64,000 bases of DNA from Iocasia fonsfrigidae (GCF_017751145.1 NZ_CP046640.1:2832137-2896136); one strand, 5' to 3'. Counted from the stretch's first letter, positions 1 to 8,410 are shown. Notes: generated by a model from the letters alone, not told the origin. Made by a program: numbers and translations.

Positions 1-1055
1 TGACCCTGAGCTGGTATCTCTGTCCCTTTAGGAAAGATATATTCCTGGCCACCTACCTCACTGACTAATTTCCAGTTTGATAGATTAACAGTATCAGCAG
101 TGTTATTTGAGATTACAACACTCTCCACAGAGCCTGTTAAAGTTACCATGGAAAGATAAACTCCAGTATCCCTTAGCACATTACTATCCATTACTAATTC
201 TTCTTTATTAAATTTGATTTTATTACCATCACTACTGGCAATAATAGTCCCCTGCCTGTCTGTTCTATAGATCTTAATGTTATCTCTCTGCAATCTGTCT
301 ATAATAAGCTGGGAGGGATGACCGTAGCTATTATCCTTGCCGACAGAAATAACAGCATACTGTGGTGCTACAGCCTTCAGAAATCTTTCGCCTGTAGAAG
401 AACTGCTGCCATGGTGAGCCACCTTTAAAACATTTGCCTTTAAATCCAGCTGCTGCCTGAGTAGTTCATTTTCAACCAGCCCTTCTGCATCCCCGGTAAA
501 CAAGTAAGTAGTATCACCATAAACCAGTCTTATTACTACTGAATAATTATTTAATTCATCATAGGAATCCCGGCCTGGTGAAAGTATAACAGCCTTTAAA
601 TCTATATTATCATCATTAAATATTGTTTGTCCAACCTGAGCGGCAGATATTTTTAAACCATTATCCCTGATAGCCAACATTAAATCTTCAAAAGTTTTAC
701 TGCTATGGCTAACCTTGGGCATAAATACCCTGCCTATATCAAATTCATTAATTATATCATCAAGTCCACCAATATGATCCTCATGGGGATGGGTCCCGAT
801 CAAATAATCAATCTTATTGTTCGATTTTTTAAGTCCTTTAATATAGTTTATTATTAAAGAACCATCCCCATTATTTCCACCATCTATCAACATAGTCTGA
901 CTATTGGGGAGCTGGATAAAAATCGAATCAGCCTGTCCCACATCTATAAAGTGTATGATTAAGCTGTCAGCAGCCGCATTGCTTATTAAAATTGATAGAG
1001 ATAAAAGTAGAATTATAAATACTGGTATTACTATATTTTTCTTTACTCTAAACAC
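1..1055 (-). CDS. Exported metallo-beta-lactamase (ComEC-like) protein with lamin-tail domain, 3' end cut off
   Basis: This reading frame enters from the left edge, so the C-terminus is missing; about 351 residues are visible. It starts at a GTG preceded by AGGGG about 10 nt upstream. A hydrophobic signal segment (about residues 7-28, ending NAAAD) is followed by a metallo-beta-lactamase fold. The metal-binding motif THPHEDH lies at about residues 88-94, and FTGDAE and AHHGSS come later, as in the hydrolase domain of ComEC and stand-alone ComEC-like proteins. After about residue 305 the sequence (VVISNNTADTVNLSNWKL) fits a lamin-tail (LTD) domain. Family knowledge suggests an extracellular nuclease or phosphodiesterase; the substrate is unknown. 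Confidence 0.85.
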   Translation of the reverse strand, partial: MFRVKKNIVIPVFIILLLSLSILISNAAADSLIIHFIDVGQADSIFIQLPNSQTMLIDGGNNGDGSLIINYIKGLKKSNNKIDYLIGTHPHEDHIGGLDDIINEFDIGRVFMPKVSHSSKTFEDLMLAIRDNGLKISAAQVGQTIFNDDNIDLKAVILSPGRDSYDELNNYSVVIRLVYGDTTYLFTGDAEGLVENELLRQQLDLKANVLKVAHHGSSSSTGERFLKAVAPQYAVISVGKDNSYGHPSQLIIDRLQRDNIKIYRTDRQGTIIASSDGNKIKFNKEELVMDSNVLRDTGVYLSMVTLTGSVESVVISNNTADTVNLSNWKLVSEVGGQEYIFPKGTEIPAQG

Positions 1056-1471
1056 TATTAAATTACCCCTTTTTTAAATTATTGTTTAAGCTTATTATTA
1101 TGTTTACTATTAAATTTATAACATATTATCACAAGAAATACAAAATTATAAGCATAAAATTTGCAAGTAAATATCTCTATCTATCCCTACTAGTGATTAT
1201 TTCTGACAAAAATTGCAGACCATCTCTAAAACCAGTTTTATAGGACAACGCCTTTAAAATCATTTTCTAACATTAATTAAAACATATCTCAGTTATATAG
1301 GGCACCAATATGCCTATTTATCATTTATAATTATTATTTAGACTTTATATTATAAAATTATCTTTATCAATATTATATAATTATAATTATTATAAGTCAA
1401 GTTAGTTTATTTTAGTTTATTGTTTTGTAGTTAAGTATTTATTATAATAATAATAAGGACGTGATACTATA
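1056..1471. other. AT-rich intergenic region
   Basis: Very AT-rich spacer between two divergent genes. No coding frame, clear hairpin terminator or tRNA is visible. A TTGTTT-17-TATAAT match at 1420-1448 faces the XRE gene, but its expected start point would fall inside that gene's ribosome site, so I do not treat it as a firm promoter. Confidence 0.5.
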
Positions 1472-1693
1472 ATGATAAGACTTAAAATCAAAGATCTATT
1501 AAGTAAAAAAAATAAATCTACTTACTGGCTGACTAAAAAGACTTCTCTTACCTCTCCTGCAATTTATAAAATTGTCAAAGGTAATACTGAAGGCATCCAA
1601 TTTAATACTTTAGAAGAAATAATGCAGGCCCTGGAGATTACTGATTTTAATGAGATACTGGAGATAATCCCTGAGAAAAAGGCTAATATCTGA
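1472..1693 (+). CDS. Small XRE/Cro-family helix-turn-helix regulator
   Basis: This 73-residue protein is almost entirely one Cro/C1-type helix-turn-helix domain. It has an N-terminal helix (MIRLKIKDLLSKK), the turn region WLTKKTSLTSPAIYKIVKG, and a third part, NTLEEIMQALEI, typical of the short YozG/HTH_26 group. AAGGAC lies about 13 nt before the ATG. It stands alone between a divergent gene and a convergent one and ends just before a strong bidirectional terminator. It is probably a DNA-binding regulator; its target cannot be read from the sequence. Confidence 0.8.
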   Translation: MIRLKIKDLLSKKNKSTYWLTKKTSLTSPAIYKIVKGNTEGIQFNTLEEIMQALEITDFNEILEIIPEKKANI

Positions 1694-1728
1694 AAGTCAA
1701 AATAAAAATAGAATTTAATCATAAAATA

Positions 1729-1768
1729 AAGATAACCCTGTCTGGACATCCCCAGACAGGGTTATCTT
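1729..1768. terminator. Bidirectional intrinsic terminator
   Basis: A perfect 17-bp inverted repeat (AAGATAACCCTGTCTGG / CCAGACAGGGTTATCTT) with a 6-nt loop sits between the convergent XRE and Cys-rich genes. T/A-rich tracts follow on both sides, so it can serve both transcripts. Confidence 0.9.
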
Positions 1769-1772
1769 ATTC

Positions 1773-2123
1773 TTAAGACTGTACCATATTACGACATTCT
1801 GTAGCACAATCACGGCAGACCTGGGCACAGGTTTGACAGTGATTATCTTTAAATTCATTACACTCAGCAGCACAGGCATCACAGATATCAGCACATAATT
1901 GACATATTTGACTAGCAAATTGACTATTACCAGCCATGTATTTTGCAGAAACAGAACATATCTCAATACAGTCCTTCAACATTTCCATACACTCAATTCT
2001 GTTAGCAACATCTGGTTCATGTAAACAGGCATCCAGGCAAAACTCACATTCAACCATACACTTATTACAAATCTCAATACACTTCTGATATCTATCCATA
2101 TGGGTCTGCAAACCAACGGTCAT
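1773..2123 (-). CDS. Cys-rich four-helix-bundle copper-binding protein (Csp/DUF326 family)
   Basis: This 116-residue protein has 19 cysteines spaced as CxxxC and CxxC along predicted amphipathic helices (for example CIEICNKCMVECEFC and CADICDACAAEC). That pattern belongs to the Csp copper-storage family, four-helix bundles that bind many Cu(I) ions inside the helix core. No signal peptide is visible, so it resembles the cytosolic Csp3 type. The ATG follows an A/G-rich ribosome site (AAAGGAGG, about 6 nt away). Its position near the cadC-cadA metal-efflux pair suits a role in metal handling, but nothing shows joint regulation. Confidence 0.85.
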   Translation of the reverse strand: MTVGLQTHMDRYQKCIEICNKCMVECEFCLDACLHEPDVANRIECMEMLKDCIEICSVSAKYMAGNSQFASQICQLCADICDACAAECNEFKDNHCQTCAQVCRDCATECRNMVQS

Positions 2124-2205
2124 ATTAATCCTCCTTTTTTTTTAGTATTATAGATATTATTTGAAAAAAAGGTAATAAATATACTGTGCTATAAATTTAA
2201 AAAAC

Positions 2206-2688
2206 CTATTGTTGGATACTAGATATCCCACTATTCTGCATATAATTTAGGATACCTTCTCCATGTTGTTGTTCTTCTTTTTGAATATGATTTAAAACAT
2301 TACGAATATCGGAGTCAGCAAACTCAAAGATAGCAGTATCATAGGTCCCTGAAACATATTTTTCTGTCATTAACAAATCATTACATAGCTTAGCATCGTT
2401 TTGATTTGACATTCCAGTCTGATTACCTTTATTTTGCACAGCTTGTTGATTACTTTGTTGTTTAGCCTGCTGGTTCTGAACTCCCCCACCCATCTGGGGA
2501 ACAGAACCACTCAAAATTTGATTAATTGTGTTTAAATGCTGTTTTTCTTGACCAGCATAAGTGTTAAACATATCTTTTAACTGAGGATCCTGAGCCTGAC
2601 CTGCATAATTTGTATACTTTTCAATACATATTTCTTCATGGGTTTTCTGATCCTGTAAAAGCATTTTTTCTTTTTGGCTAAGATTCAC
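2206..2688 (-). CDS. CotF-family ferritin-like coat protein
   Basis: The protein has two helical segments: residues roughly 1-60 with LQDQKTHEEICIEKYTNYA, and a C-terminal half with NDLLMTEKYVSGTYDTAIFE and QKEEQQHGEGIL. A Gln/Asn/Gly-rich linker joins them. This is the layout of CotF/ferritin-like proteins of spore formers. I place the start at the GTG at 2688 because GAGGTG lies 6 nt upstream; an upstream ATG at 2706 has no such site. Spore-coat association is known for the family; a role in this organism is inferred. A 30-bp piece of its 3' coding region recurs at 3429-3458. Confidence 0.75.
   Translation of the reverse strand: MNLSQKEKMLLQDQKTHEEICIEKYTNYAGQAQDPQLKDMFNTYAGQEKQHLNTINQILSGSVPQMGGGVQNQQAKQQSNQQAVQNKGNQTGMSNQNDAKLCNDLLMTEKYVSGTYDTAIFEFADSDIRNVLNHIQKEEQQHGEGILNYMQNSGISSIQQ
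2266..2295. repeat. 30-bp direct repeat, copy inside the cotF-like gene
   Basis: This segment encodes part of the LNHIQKEEQQ helix of the CotF-like protein and is identical to 3429-3458, which lies outside any intact gene. The second copy looks like the remnant of a duplicated cotF-like gene. Confidence 0.8.
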
Positions 2689-2756
2689 ATTAATCACCTC
2701 ATACATATTTTATCTTTTATTTCTTTTTATATACATTAAATAAATTTTATAAATGC

Positions 2757-3254
2757 TTATTCTTCTTCATCATTCCTCACCTGGCTATGAAAAATATCGT
2801 CTACACCCTCATTTCTAGCATTAGTACCTACCTTAATTTGATTCTCTACAGCTATTACACCCCGGGCCTTAGCCGCTGTATTTTCAGCTTCTTCTTTTAA
2901 TTCGCGCTGATCAACCTGCCCCGAAAGGTGAACTTTACCCTTATTTACTCTAATGTTAATTTTATCCTTCAATTCGGGATTATCTGCTATTTCTTCAGCA
3001 ACTTCCAGCAAACTATCATCATCAGTTACTGCACCATCAGTACTTACACTAACTGCCATTTCAATCTTTTTATTAGCAGTCAGAGCATTTAATAAATTTT
3101 CTGTATATTTTAGCTCATCCAAAGTATCTACTATACCAGTTACTATAATATCTCCAGCTGCCTCTTCAACCTTTATTCCATAAGAACCTATATTCCTATC
3201 CCTATCAATTTTTTCCTGTAGGTTTTTTATACTATCTGTTTTTTTTGTTTTAAT
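2757..3254 (-). CDS. Two-BON-domain protein with a probable ATT start
   Basis: BON domains are small folds linked to membrane or ligand binding. The second domain (PELKDKINIRVNKGKVHLSGQV through RGVIAVENQIKV) is clear. The first domain is complete only if the frame is extended upstream of the TTG at 3122, because GIKVEEAAGDIIVTGIVDT supplies its missing strands. The open frame runs back to a stop with no ATG, GTG or TTG. It does have ATT at 3254, six nt after AAGGTG. I therefore choose ATT (165 residues). An indel in the adjacent 8-A run is the alternative explanation. No signal peptide is evident. Confidence 0.6.
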   Translation of the reverse strand: MKTKKTDSIKNLQEKIDRDRNIGSYGIKVEEAAGDIIVTGIVDTLDELKYTENLLNALTANKKIEMAVSVSTDGAVTDDDSLLEVAEEIADNPELKDKINIRVNKGKVHLSGQVDQRELKEEAENTAAKARGVIAVENQIKVGTNARNEGVDDIFHSQVRNDEEE

Positions 3255-3428
3255 TTAATTCACCTTCTTTACTATATTTTTAACTATTAATCATACTTTT
3301 TAAAAACATCTGCTTATTTCTACTAAGTAGGGTGGTTCACTATAAATAATTTTATTTATTTATATTTTGGCAAAAAAAAATCCCCTACCCACCTGCTAAA
3401 TATTCACAGACAGATAAAGAGATTTTTT

Positions 3429-3458
3429 TTGTTGTTCTTCTTTTTGAATATGATTTAA
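3429..3458. repeat. 30-bp direct repeat, stray copy of cotF-like 3' sequence
   Basis: Identical to 2266-2295. Read on the minus strand it still encodes LNHIQKEEQQ and then runs into a non-matching sequence. It lies just downstream of the cadC stop. It probably marks a deletion or recombination scar of a duplicated cotF-like gene. Confidence 0.75.
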
Positions 3459-3461
3459 GGT

Positions 3462-3833
3462 TTATTTATCTTCTAGAACATGTTCTAACCCCTGACAAAA
3501 TAGAGTTAAAACATGGTCATCATCAAGGGAATAATAAACAGAACGACCCTCTTTACGGAATTTAACCAGCTTGTTATTTCTTAAAACCCTTAATTGATGA
3601 GATATTGCAGATGAACTCATCTCCAGCAGTTCAGATAGATCGCAAACACATAATTCCCGCTCTTTTAAGGCATAAAGTATTTTAATTCTGGTAGGATCAC
3701 CAATAGTCTTAAATATTTCGGCTAAGTCATAGACTACATCTTCCTTGAGTTTATTATCCTCCATTAATCCAACAACCCGTTTGTTAGGATTAAAGACCTC
3801 ACATATATCACATATTTTATTTTTGTCTTTCAT
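3462..3833 (-). CDS. cadC: CadC-type ArsR/SmtB metal-sensing repressor
   Basis: This 123-residue winged-helix protein has the ArsR core (AEIFKTIGDPTRIKILYAL, SAISHQLRVLRNNKLV, GRSVYYSL). The CadC metal site is recognisable: an N-terminal C8/C11 pair (ICDIC) and C62/C64 in ELCVCDL. In CadC these four cysteines bind Cd, Pb or Bi and release DNA. The gene follows cadA on the same strand with a 100-bp gap that contains its own promoter. A palindrome in front of cadA fits its operator. The ribosome site is GAGGGG before the ATG. Confidence 0.9.
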   Translation of the reverse strand: MKDKNKICDICEVFNPNKRVVGLMEDNKLKEDVVYDLAEIFKTIGDPTRIKILYALKERELCVCDLSELLEMSSSAISHQLRVLRNNKLVKFRKEGRSVYYSLDDDHVLTLFCQGLEHVLEDK

Positions 3834-3909
3834 ATTATAACATCCCCTCTAGTCGGGTATGACGGGTTACTACTCCTTTTAGTTATATCACTGACTTTCC
3901 ATCTTTCTT

Positions 3910-3938
3910 ATTATATTCTATTATATAGTAAAAATCAA
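3910..3938 (-). promoter_or_regulatory. Promoter of cadC
   Basis: TTGATT at 3938-3933, a 17-nt spacer and TATAAT at 3915-3910 on the minus strand. The -35 box overlaps the cadA stop codon. This would let cadC be made independently of the cadA transcript. Confidence 0.65.
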
Positions 3939-6136
3939 GGATTGCGACTAATCCTCATAGCATTTAATACCGCCAGTAAAGCAACACCAGCATCGGCAAA
4001 TACAGCTTCCCACATAGTAGCTATACCTAATGCCCCCATAATCAGCACAATTCCCTTAATTCCCAGGGCAAAAATAATATTCTGCCAGATTATTTGTCTG
4101 GTTTTATGGGCAGTATTAATGGCCGTAACCAGTTTAGAAGGTTCATCTGTCATTAATACTACATCTGCTGCTTCTATAGCTGCATCAGATCCCAGTCCTC
4201 CCATAGCCACCCCTATATCTGACCTGGCAAGTACTGGTGCATCATTTATTCCATCACCAACAAAAATTAGTTTATCTTTTTTGTCCTGTTTTTTTAATAA
4301 TTCTTCAACCTTTTCGACTTTCTGAGCTGGTAATAGTTCAGCATAATAATTGTCAAGACCAAGTCTTTTAGCAATCTTTCGGGCAACATTTTCCCTGTCT
4401 CCAGTAAACATTGTTATTTCTCGTATACCAGCCTGTTTCAATGCCTTTATCGCCTTAAGTGAATCATCTTTTAGGTGATCAGCTATAGTAATATAACCGG
4501 CATAAACATTGTCAATAGCTATATAGACAATCGTAGCTTCCGTAGCTTCTTCAGTAACTTCCTGGTAATCAATCTGTTCCTGGTCCATCAGCTTATTATT
4601 GCCGACCAGTACTTCCTGCCCATCTATCACCGCTTTAATACCACGGCCGGAGAATTCCTGATAGTCTTCTATTTTATTATTGTCAATTTTATATTCACAG
4701 GCTTCTATAATAGATTTGGCAATTGGGTGTGTTGAGTGACTCTCAGCATAGGCTGCCTTAGTCAGGAGTTCATCTTTACTATGACCATTATATGGCTTTA
4801 TTTTGCTGACAACAAATTCACCTTTCGTCAAAGTACCGGTTTTATCAAAGACAATCTGTTTTACATCATTTAAAGCCTCTAGATAGTTACCACCTTTAAC
4901 CAGGATACCCTGACGGGAAGCCCGGCCAATTCCCCCAAAAAATCCCAGAGGAATAGATACTACCAGTGCACAGGGACAGGAGACAACCAGAAAAATTAGA
5001 GAACGATAAACCCAGTCAGAAAAAGATGCCCCTGTTAAAAATAGAGGTGGTAATATTGCTATAGCCAGGGCAGAATAAACTACTACTGGTGTATAATAAC
5101 GGGAAAACTTTGTAATAAACTTTTCAATAGCAGCCTTCTTTGCAGTAGCATTTTCGACCAGGTCAAGAATCTGGGCCACCGTTGACTGATTATATTCTTT
5201 GTTGACTTTTACAGTCAGTAAGCCAACCTTATTAATCATACCACTGAGTATCTCCTCTCCGCTTTTAACCCGGCGAGGTACAGATTCACCTGTTAAGGCA
5301 GAAGTATCTACCAGAGAACTCCCTTTCAATACCTTTCCATCAAGAGGCACTCTTTCACCAGGTTTAATTACTATAATATCTCCTGTCTGGACATCTTCCG
5401 GAGCAACCTTAATAGTTTCTTCTCCCCATTTTAGGTTAGCATAATCAGGTCTAATATCCATCAGATCCTTAATCGAACGACGAGAACGGTCAACCGCTTT
5501 CTCCTGAAACATCTCTCCCACCATATAGAACAACATTACTGCTACCCCTTCAGGAAACTCCTGAATAGCAAAAGCACCTAGTGTTGCTATACTCATCAAA
5601 AAATTTTCATCAAAGACCTGACCCCTTTTTATATTTTTAAATGCTGCTATTAATACTGGACTGCCAATTAACAGATAACTTGAACCAAAAAGAAGGTATT
5701 TAAGATAGAAAGTAAACCTAGACAACCCATTCGTTAGAATAGGAACCTGCAGAAAAATTAAGGCCAGAACAAAAATCCCTACACCTGACCAAAATCTATA
5801 CTGATAATTACTTTTCTTAGTTATATCAGTATTATCTTTAGCCCTTTCTTTTTTAGATGTATTGTTTTCCTGCCGAAGAGTCCTTTTTCCCTCTTTTTCC
5901 ACTTTAACCCCATTCTCAATCTTATTAGCTATAAACTGTAATTCCTTATCCATGTTTTTTGTTCTTTCACTGCCTTTAATTATTATCGTAGAGACAGCAA
6001 AATTCAACTCTGCTTCTACTACATATGGCAATTCCTGCACCGCTTTTTCAATTTTAGCTGCACAACTGGTACAGGCTAACCCCCTAAGAATATACTTTGT
6101 TTTAAACTCATTTTTTACTAGTACCGCTTCTGCCAT
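3935..6136 (-). CDS. cadA: Cd/Zn/Pb-translocating P1B-type ATPase
   Basis: This heavy-metal efflux ATPase has an N-terminal metal-binding domain with CTSC (C22, C25), a charged linker and about eight membrane helices. The CPC ion-binding motif is near residue 386, the phosphorylated Asp in DKTGTLT near 431, the HP motif in HSTHPIAKS and the hinge GDGINDAPVL further on. The last helix (DAGVALLAVLNAMR) carries the Asp typical of Zn/Cd/Pb pumps rather than Cu pumps. I start at ATG 6136, 9 nt after GGGAGG, not at the ATG eight codons upstream. The promoter upstream overlaps a CadC-like operator. Confidence 0.93.
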   Translation of the reverse strand: MAEAVLVKNEFKTKYILRGLACTSCAAKIEKAVQELPYVVEAELNFAVSTIIIKGSERTKNMDKELQFIANKIENGVKVEKEGKRTLRQENNTSKKERAKDNTDITKKSNYQYRFWSGVGIFVLALIFLQVPILTNGLSRFTFYLKYLLFGSSYLLIGSPVLIAAFKNIKRGQVFDENFLMSIATLGAFAIQEFPEGVAVMLFYMVGEMFQEKAVDRSRRSIKDLMDIRPDYANLKWGEETIKVAPEDVQTGDIIVIKPGERVPLDGKVLKGSSLVDTSALTGESVPRRVKSGEEILSGMINKVGLLTVKVNKEYNQSTVAQILDLVENATAKKAAIEKFITKFSRYYTPVVVYSALAIAILPPLFLTGASFSDWVYRSLIFLVVSCPCALVVSIPLGFFGGIGRASRQGILVKGGNYLEALNDVKQIVFDKTGTLTKGEFVVSKIKPYNGHSKDELLTKAAYAESHSTHPIAKSIIEACEYKIDNNKIEDYQEFSGRGIKAVIDGQEVLVGNNKLMDQEQIDYQEVTEEATEATIVYIAIDNVYAGYITIADHLKDDSLKAIKALKQAGIREITMFTGDRENVARKIAKRLGLDNYYAELLPAQKVEKVEELLKKQDKKDKLIFVGDGINDAPVLARSDIGVAMGGLGSDAAIEAADVVLMTDEPSKLVTAINTAHKTRQIIWQNIIFALGIKGIVLIMGALGIATMWEAVFADAGVALLAVLNAMRISRNP

Positions 6137-6171
6137 AATATTTTTCCTCCCATAATTCATTTAAATATATG

Positions 6172-6198
6172 TTTATTTGAATAATTGTTCATATATAG
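6172..6198. promoter_or_regulatory. CadC/SmtB-type operator in front of cadA
   Basis: On the minus strand the imperfect palindrome ATATGAACAATTATTCAAAT matches the 12-2-12 operators known for SmtB, ZiaR and CadC, with the core TGAACA..TTATTCA. It begins at the -10 box and covers the expected transcription start, a classic repression position. Confidence 0.75.
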
Positions 6199-6225
6199 TA
6201 TATAACAATTAATAAAATTTGTCAA
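6197..6225 (-). promoter_or_regulatory. Promoter of cadA
   Basis: TTGACA at 6225-6220, a 17-nt spacer and TATACT at 6202-6197, reading toward cadA about 60 nt downstream. The adjoining palindrome suggests metal-dependent derepression by CadC. Confidence 0.8.
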
Positions 6226-6241
6226 TTAAAATTATTAATCC

Positions 6242-7039
6242 TTATTCCTCAATCTGACTATTAATAAGATCCAAGATTTCGTTTTTAATATCAAAGTAAT
6301 CCTCTTTATAAACTACATCTTTTGAATTATGTTCAAATATTTGATGAGTAAATCCAACATTAAACTCCTTTAGTATTGTCCCTGGCCGCTTGGACATAAC
6401 AACAATCCTCGTCCCCAGGCATAAGGCTTCATCAACATCATGGGTGATGAAAAATATGGTAGTATTATTATCTTTCCAGATATTACGAATCAAATTCTGC
6501 ATATTATTTCTGGTCAAAGCATCTAAAGCCCCAAAGGGCTCGTCCATCAGAATTACCTGGGGGTAGTTGGCCAGAACCCTGGCCAGTGCTACCCTCTGTT
6601 TCATGCCTCCTGAGAGTTCAAAGATGAATTTATCACCAAATCCAGCCAATTTAACCTGCTCCAAAAAATAGGCCCTGATTTCTTCAATCTCTTCTGCTGG
6701 AAGACCTCTCATTTTAGGGCCAAACTCTACATTATCCTTTACACTCATCCAGGGGTATAGGGTTGAAGACTGAAATACAACCCCTCTATGCCAGTCAGGT
6801 CCTTCAATAGCTTCTCCCTGCATAAGACAATTTCCCTCGGTAGGTTTAATATAACCAGCCATAGTTTTTAAAAGCGTACTCTTACCACAGCCAGAAGGAC
6901 CTAAAACACATAAAAACTCCCCCCGTCTAATCTTCAAGTTTATGTCTTCTAAGGCCAGAATTGAATCGTCCCCTGTTCCATATGCCAGTTTTAAATTTTT
7001 AACATCTATTAGAATCTCCTGTTTTTCTTCATCTACCAT
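6242..7039 (-). CDS. ABC transporter ATP-binding protein (nitrate/sulfonate/taurine type)
   Basis: A typical nucleotide-binding domain with Walker A (GPSGCGKST), a Q-loop in VFQSSTLYPW, the signature LSGGMKQR, Walker B (VILMDEPFGALD) and the H-loop (FFITHD). The ending IVVMSKRPGTI is typical of the SsuB/TauB/NrtD group. The start is ATG 7039, nine nt after AAAGGA. It belongs with the permease and binding protein upstream on the same strand, but a 270-bp structured repeat separates it from the binding-protein gene, which is unusual within such an operon. Confidence 0.9.
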   Translation of the reverse strand: MVDEEKQEILIDVKNLKLAYGTGDDSILALEDINLKIRRGEFLCVLGPSGCGKSTLLKTMAGYIKPTEGNCLMQGEAIEGPDWHRGVVFQSSTLYPWMSVKDNVEFGPKMRGLPAEEIEEIRAYFLEQVKLAGFGDKFIFELSGGMKQRVALARVLANYPQVILMDEPFGALDALTRNNMQNLIRNIWKDNNTTIFFITHDVDEALCLGTRIVVMSKRPGTILKEFNVGFTHQIFEHNSKDVVYKEDYFDIKNEILDLINSQIEE

Positions 7040-7071
7040 ATAGTTTATTCCTTTCTGAATTAAACTCAAAG

Positions 7072-7341
7072 TTAACTACTTATCATAAATCAAAATCAAT
7101 ATATTTACTGGACGACTCTAGAAATTGTCTGGAGGCATGGAACTTGGCCTCGATGGCCTGATACTGAACCGTCCTTGCGTAATAAAAAGAGGGTTCAGTG
7201 AGCCGAAGGAGAATTTCTCGATAGTAAGCGAAGGTAGGACACCGCAGCGCAACCTCAATTTTCTTGTACGGTCTACTTAAATGCGGAGTGCCTGCGGTAC
7301 ACGACCAGAGAAACAAATATATCTGTCGATCTCTAAAGTTG
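7072..7341. repeat. Structured intergenic repeat, copy B (largest)
   Basis: This non-coding insert lies between the binding-protein and ATPase genes of one ABC operon. Its left 110 bp matches copy C (14870-14990) closely. It can fold into hairpin GAGGC/GCCTC (7132-7136, 7147-7151) and hairpin ACTGAACC/GGTTCAGT (7163-7170, 7192-7199). A further module, GGT-AGGAC-ACC (7233-7243), resembles modules in copy A. The loop TTGCGTAATAAAAAGA and the strand GTGAGCCGAA are nearly the same in C. A 77-codon open frame across it is accidental, because it follows the repeat and not a protein family. Confidence 0.75.
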
Positions 7342-7343
7342 TA

Positions 7344-8387
7344 TTATTCCAATTCTAAATACTTTTCAATATATAAAGGATTAACATATTCATTGAACTC
7401 TTCCTGTGTAGGTGAATAATCGATAAATTTTTGTTTCTTAAGAAAATCAGCAGTATTTTTCATCACGACTGCAAAAGCCCCAGGCTCTTCAGTGCTACCC
7501 AAAAACCCTTCACCAAGTAATTCTTCTGGAGTATACCAACTTGACCCCTGCATCTGTAACAAAGCCTCTTCTGCTGTAATCCCCAGTTCCTCAGCTACAA
7601 TGGTGGCAGCTTTTTCCGGGTTCTGTCTATAAATATCTGCTGCTTCTGTTAAACAGGCAATAACTGCTGTCACTAGCTCTGGATATTTCCGGGCAAAATC
7701 TTTTTTAACCACCTCTACATTGGCTGTTATATATCCTTTCTCAATCATATCCTGGCTTGAAATCAAAACTCTCCCACTTTCCAGTAATTTTCCAAGTGAA
7801 GGCTGCCAGGTATAAGCTGCCTGAATATCCCCTCTTTCCCAGGCCGCAACAATCTCTGTTGTCTGCATGTCTAATAACTGTACTTCACCTTCAATTCCAG
7901 CATCTTTAAGGACATTTAATAAAATAAAATGACAGGTAGAAGCAAAAGGAACTGCAATTCTTTTTCCAGCCAGGTCTTCTATCTTATTAATACCTGAACC
8001 CTCTTTAACTGCCAGGGCTTCAATTTCTCCCAATACTTCATGAATCCAGACCATTTCTACATTAAGCTCTCTGGAGAGAGCAGTAATAGAATTGATATTT
8101 CCCATTGTCGCAAAATCAATACTCCCTGATGCTAAAGCCTTGTTGGCCTCTGACCCTGAATCAAAAACAACAAAATTACACTCAATTCCCTTTTCCGTAA
8201 AATACTTATCAAATAATCCTGCAGCTATAGCTATTGTTTCCTCATTAGGAACCCGAAGAATACCAAAAGTTATTTCTGCAGGTAAATTACCTGAACTTTG
8301 ACTGCCAGAACCATTACCACAGGCTATCAGAGAAACAGCTATAGCCCCTAGCAATATAATTGATAATATCCTTTTACGTAAACTCAT
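7344..8387 (-). CDS. Lipoprotein substrate-binding protein (TauA/SsuA/NMT1-like)
   Basis: A signal peptide with lipobox (SLIACG) is followed by a two-lobe type II binding protein. Conserved family segments include TFGILRVPNEETIAIAAGLF, DFATMGN and a central GKRIAVPFASTCHF. Such proteins deliver sulfonates, taurine, nitrate or thiamine precursors to ABC permeases; the sulfur genes that follow suggest a sulfur compound here, which is inference. ATG 8387 is used because TGGAGG lies 7 nt upstream. It follows the permease gene by about 23 nt, so the two are co-transcribed. Confidence 0.85.
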   Translation of the reverse strand: MSLRKRILSIILLGAIAVSLIACGNGSGSQSSGNLPAEITFGILRVPNEETIAIAAGLFDKYFTEKGIECNFVVFDSGSEANKALASGSIDFATMGNINSITALSRELNVEMVWIHEVLGEIEALAVKEGSGINKIEDLAGKRIAVPFASTCHFILLNVLKDAGIEGEVQLLDMQTTEIVAAWERGDIQAAYTWQPSLGKLLESGRVLISSQDMIEKGYITANVEVVKKDFARKYPELVTAVIACLTEAADIYRQNPEKAATIVAEELGITAEEALLQMQGSSWYTPEELLGEGFLGSTEEPGAFAVVMKNTADFLKKQKFIDYSPTQEEFNEYVNPLYIEKYLELE

Positions 8388-8410
8388 AATCAACCTCCAT
8401 TTTAATCTCC

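Noticed and set aside
1420-1448. TTGTTT-17-TATAAT promoter of the XRE gene
   Set aside because: The predicted start point falls on the ribosome site, leaving almost no leader; the match may be chance in AT-rich DNA.
7083-7316. 77-codon minus-strand open frame
   Set aside because: It follows the structured repeat B, matches a frame in repeat C only because the DNA is similar, has no ribosome site and no protein family.
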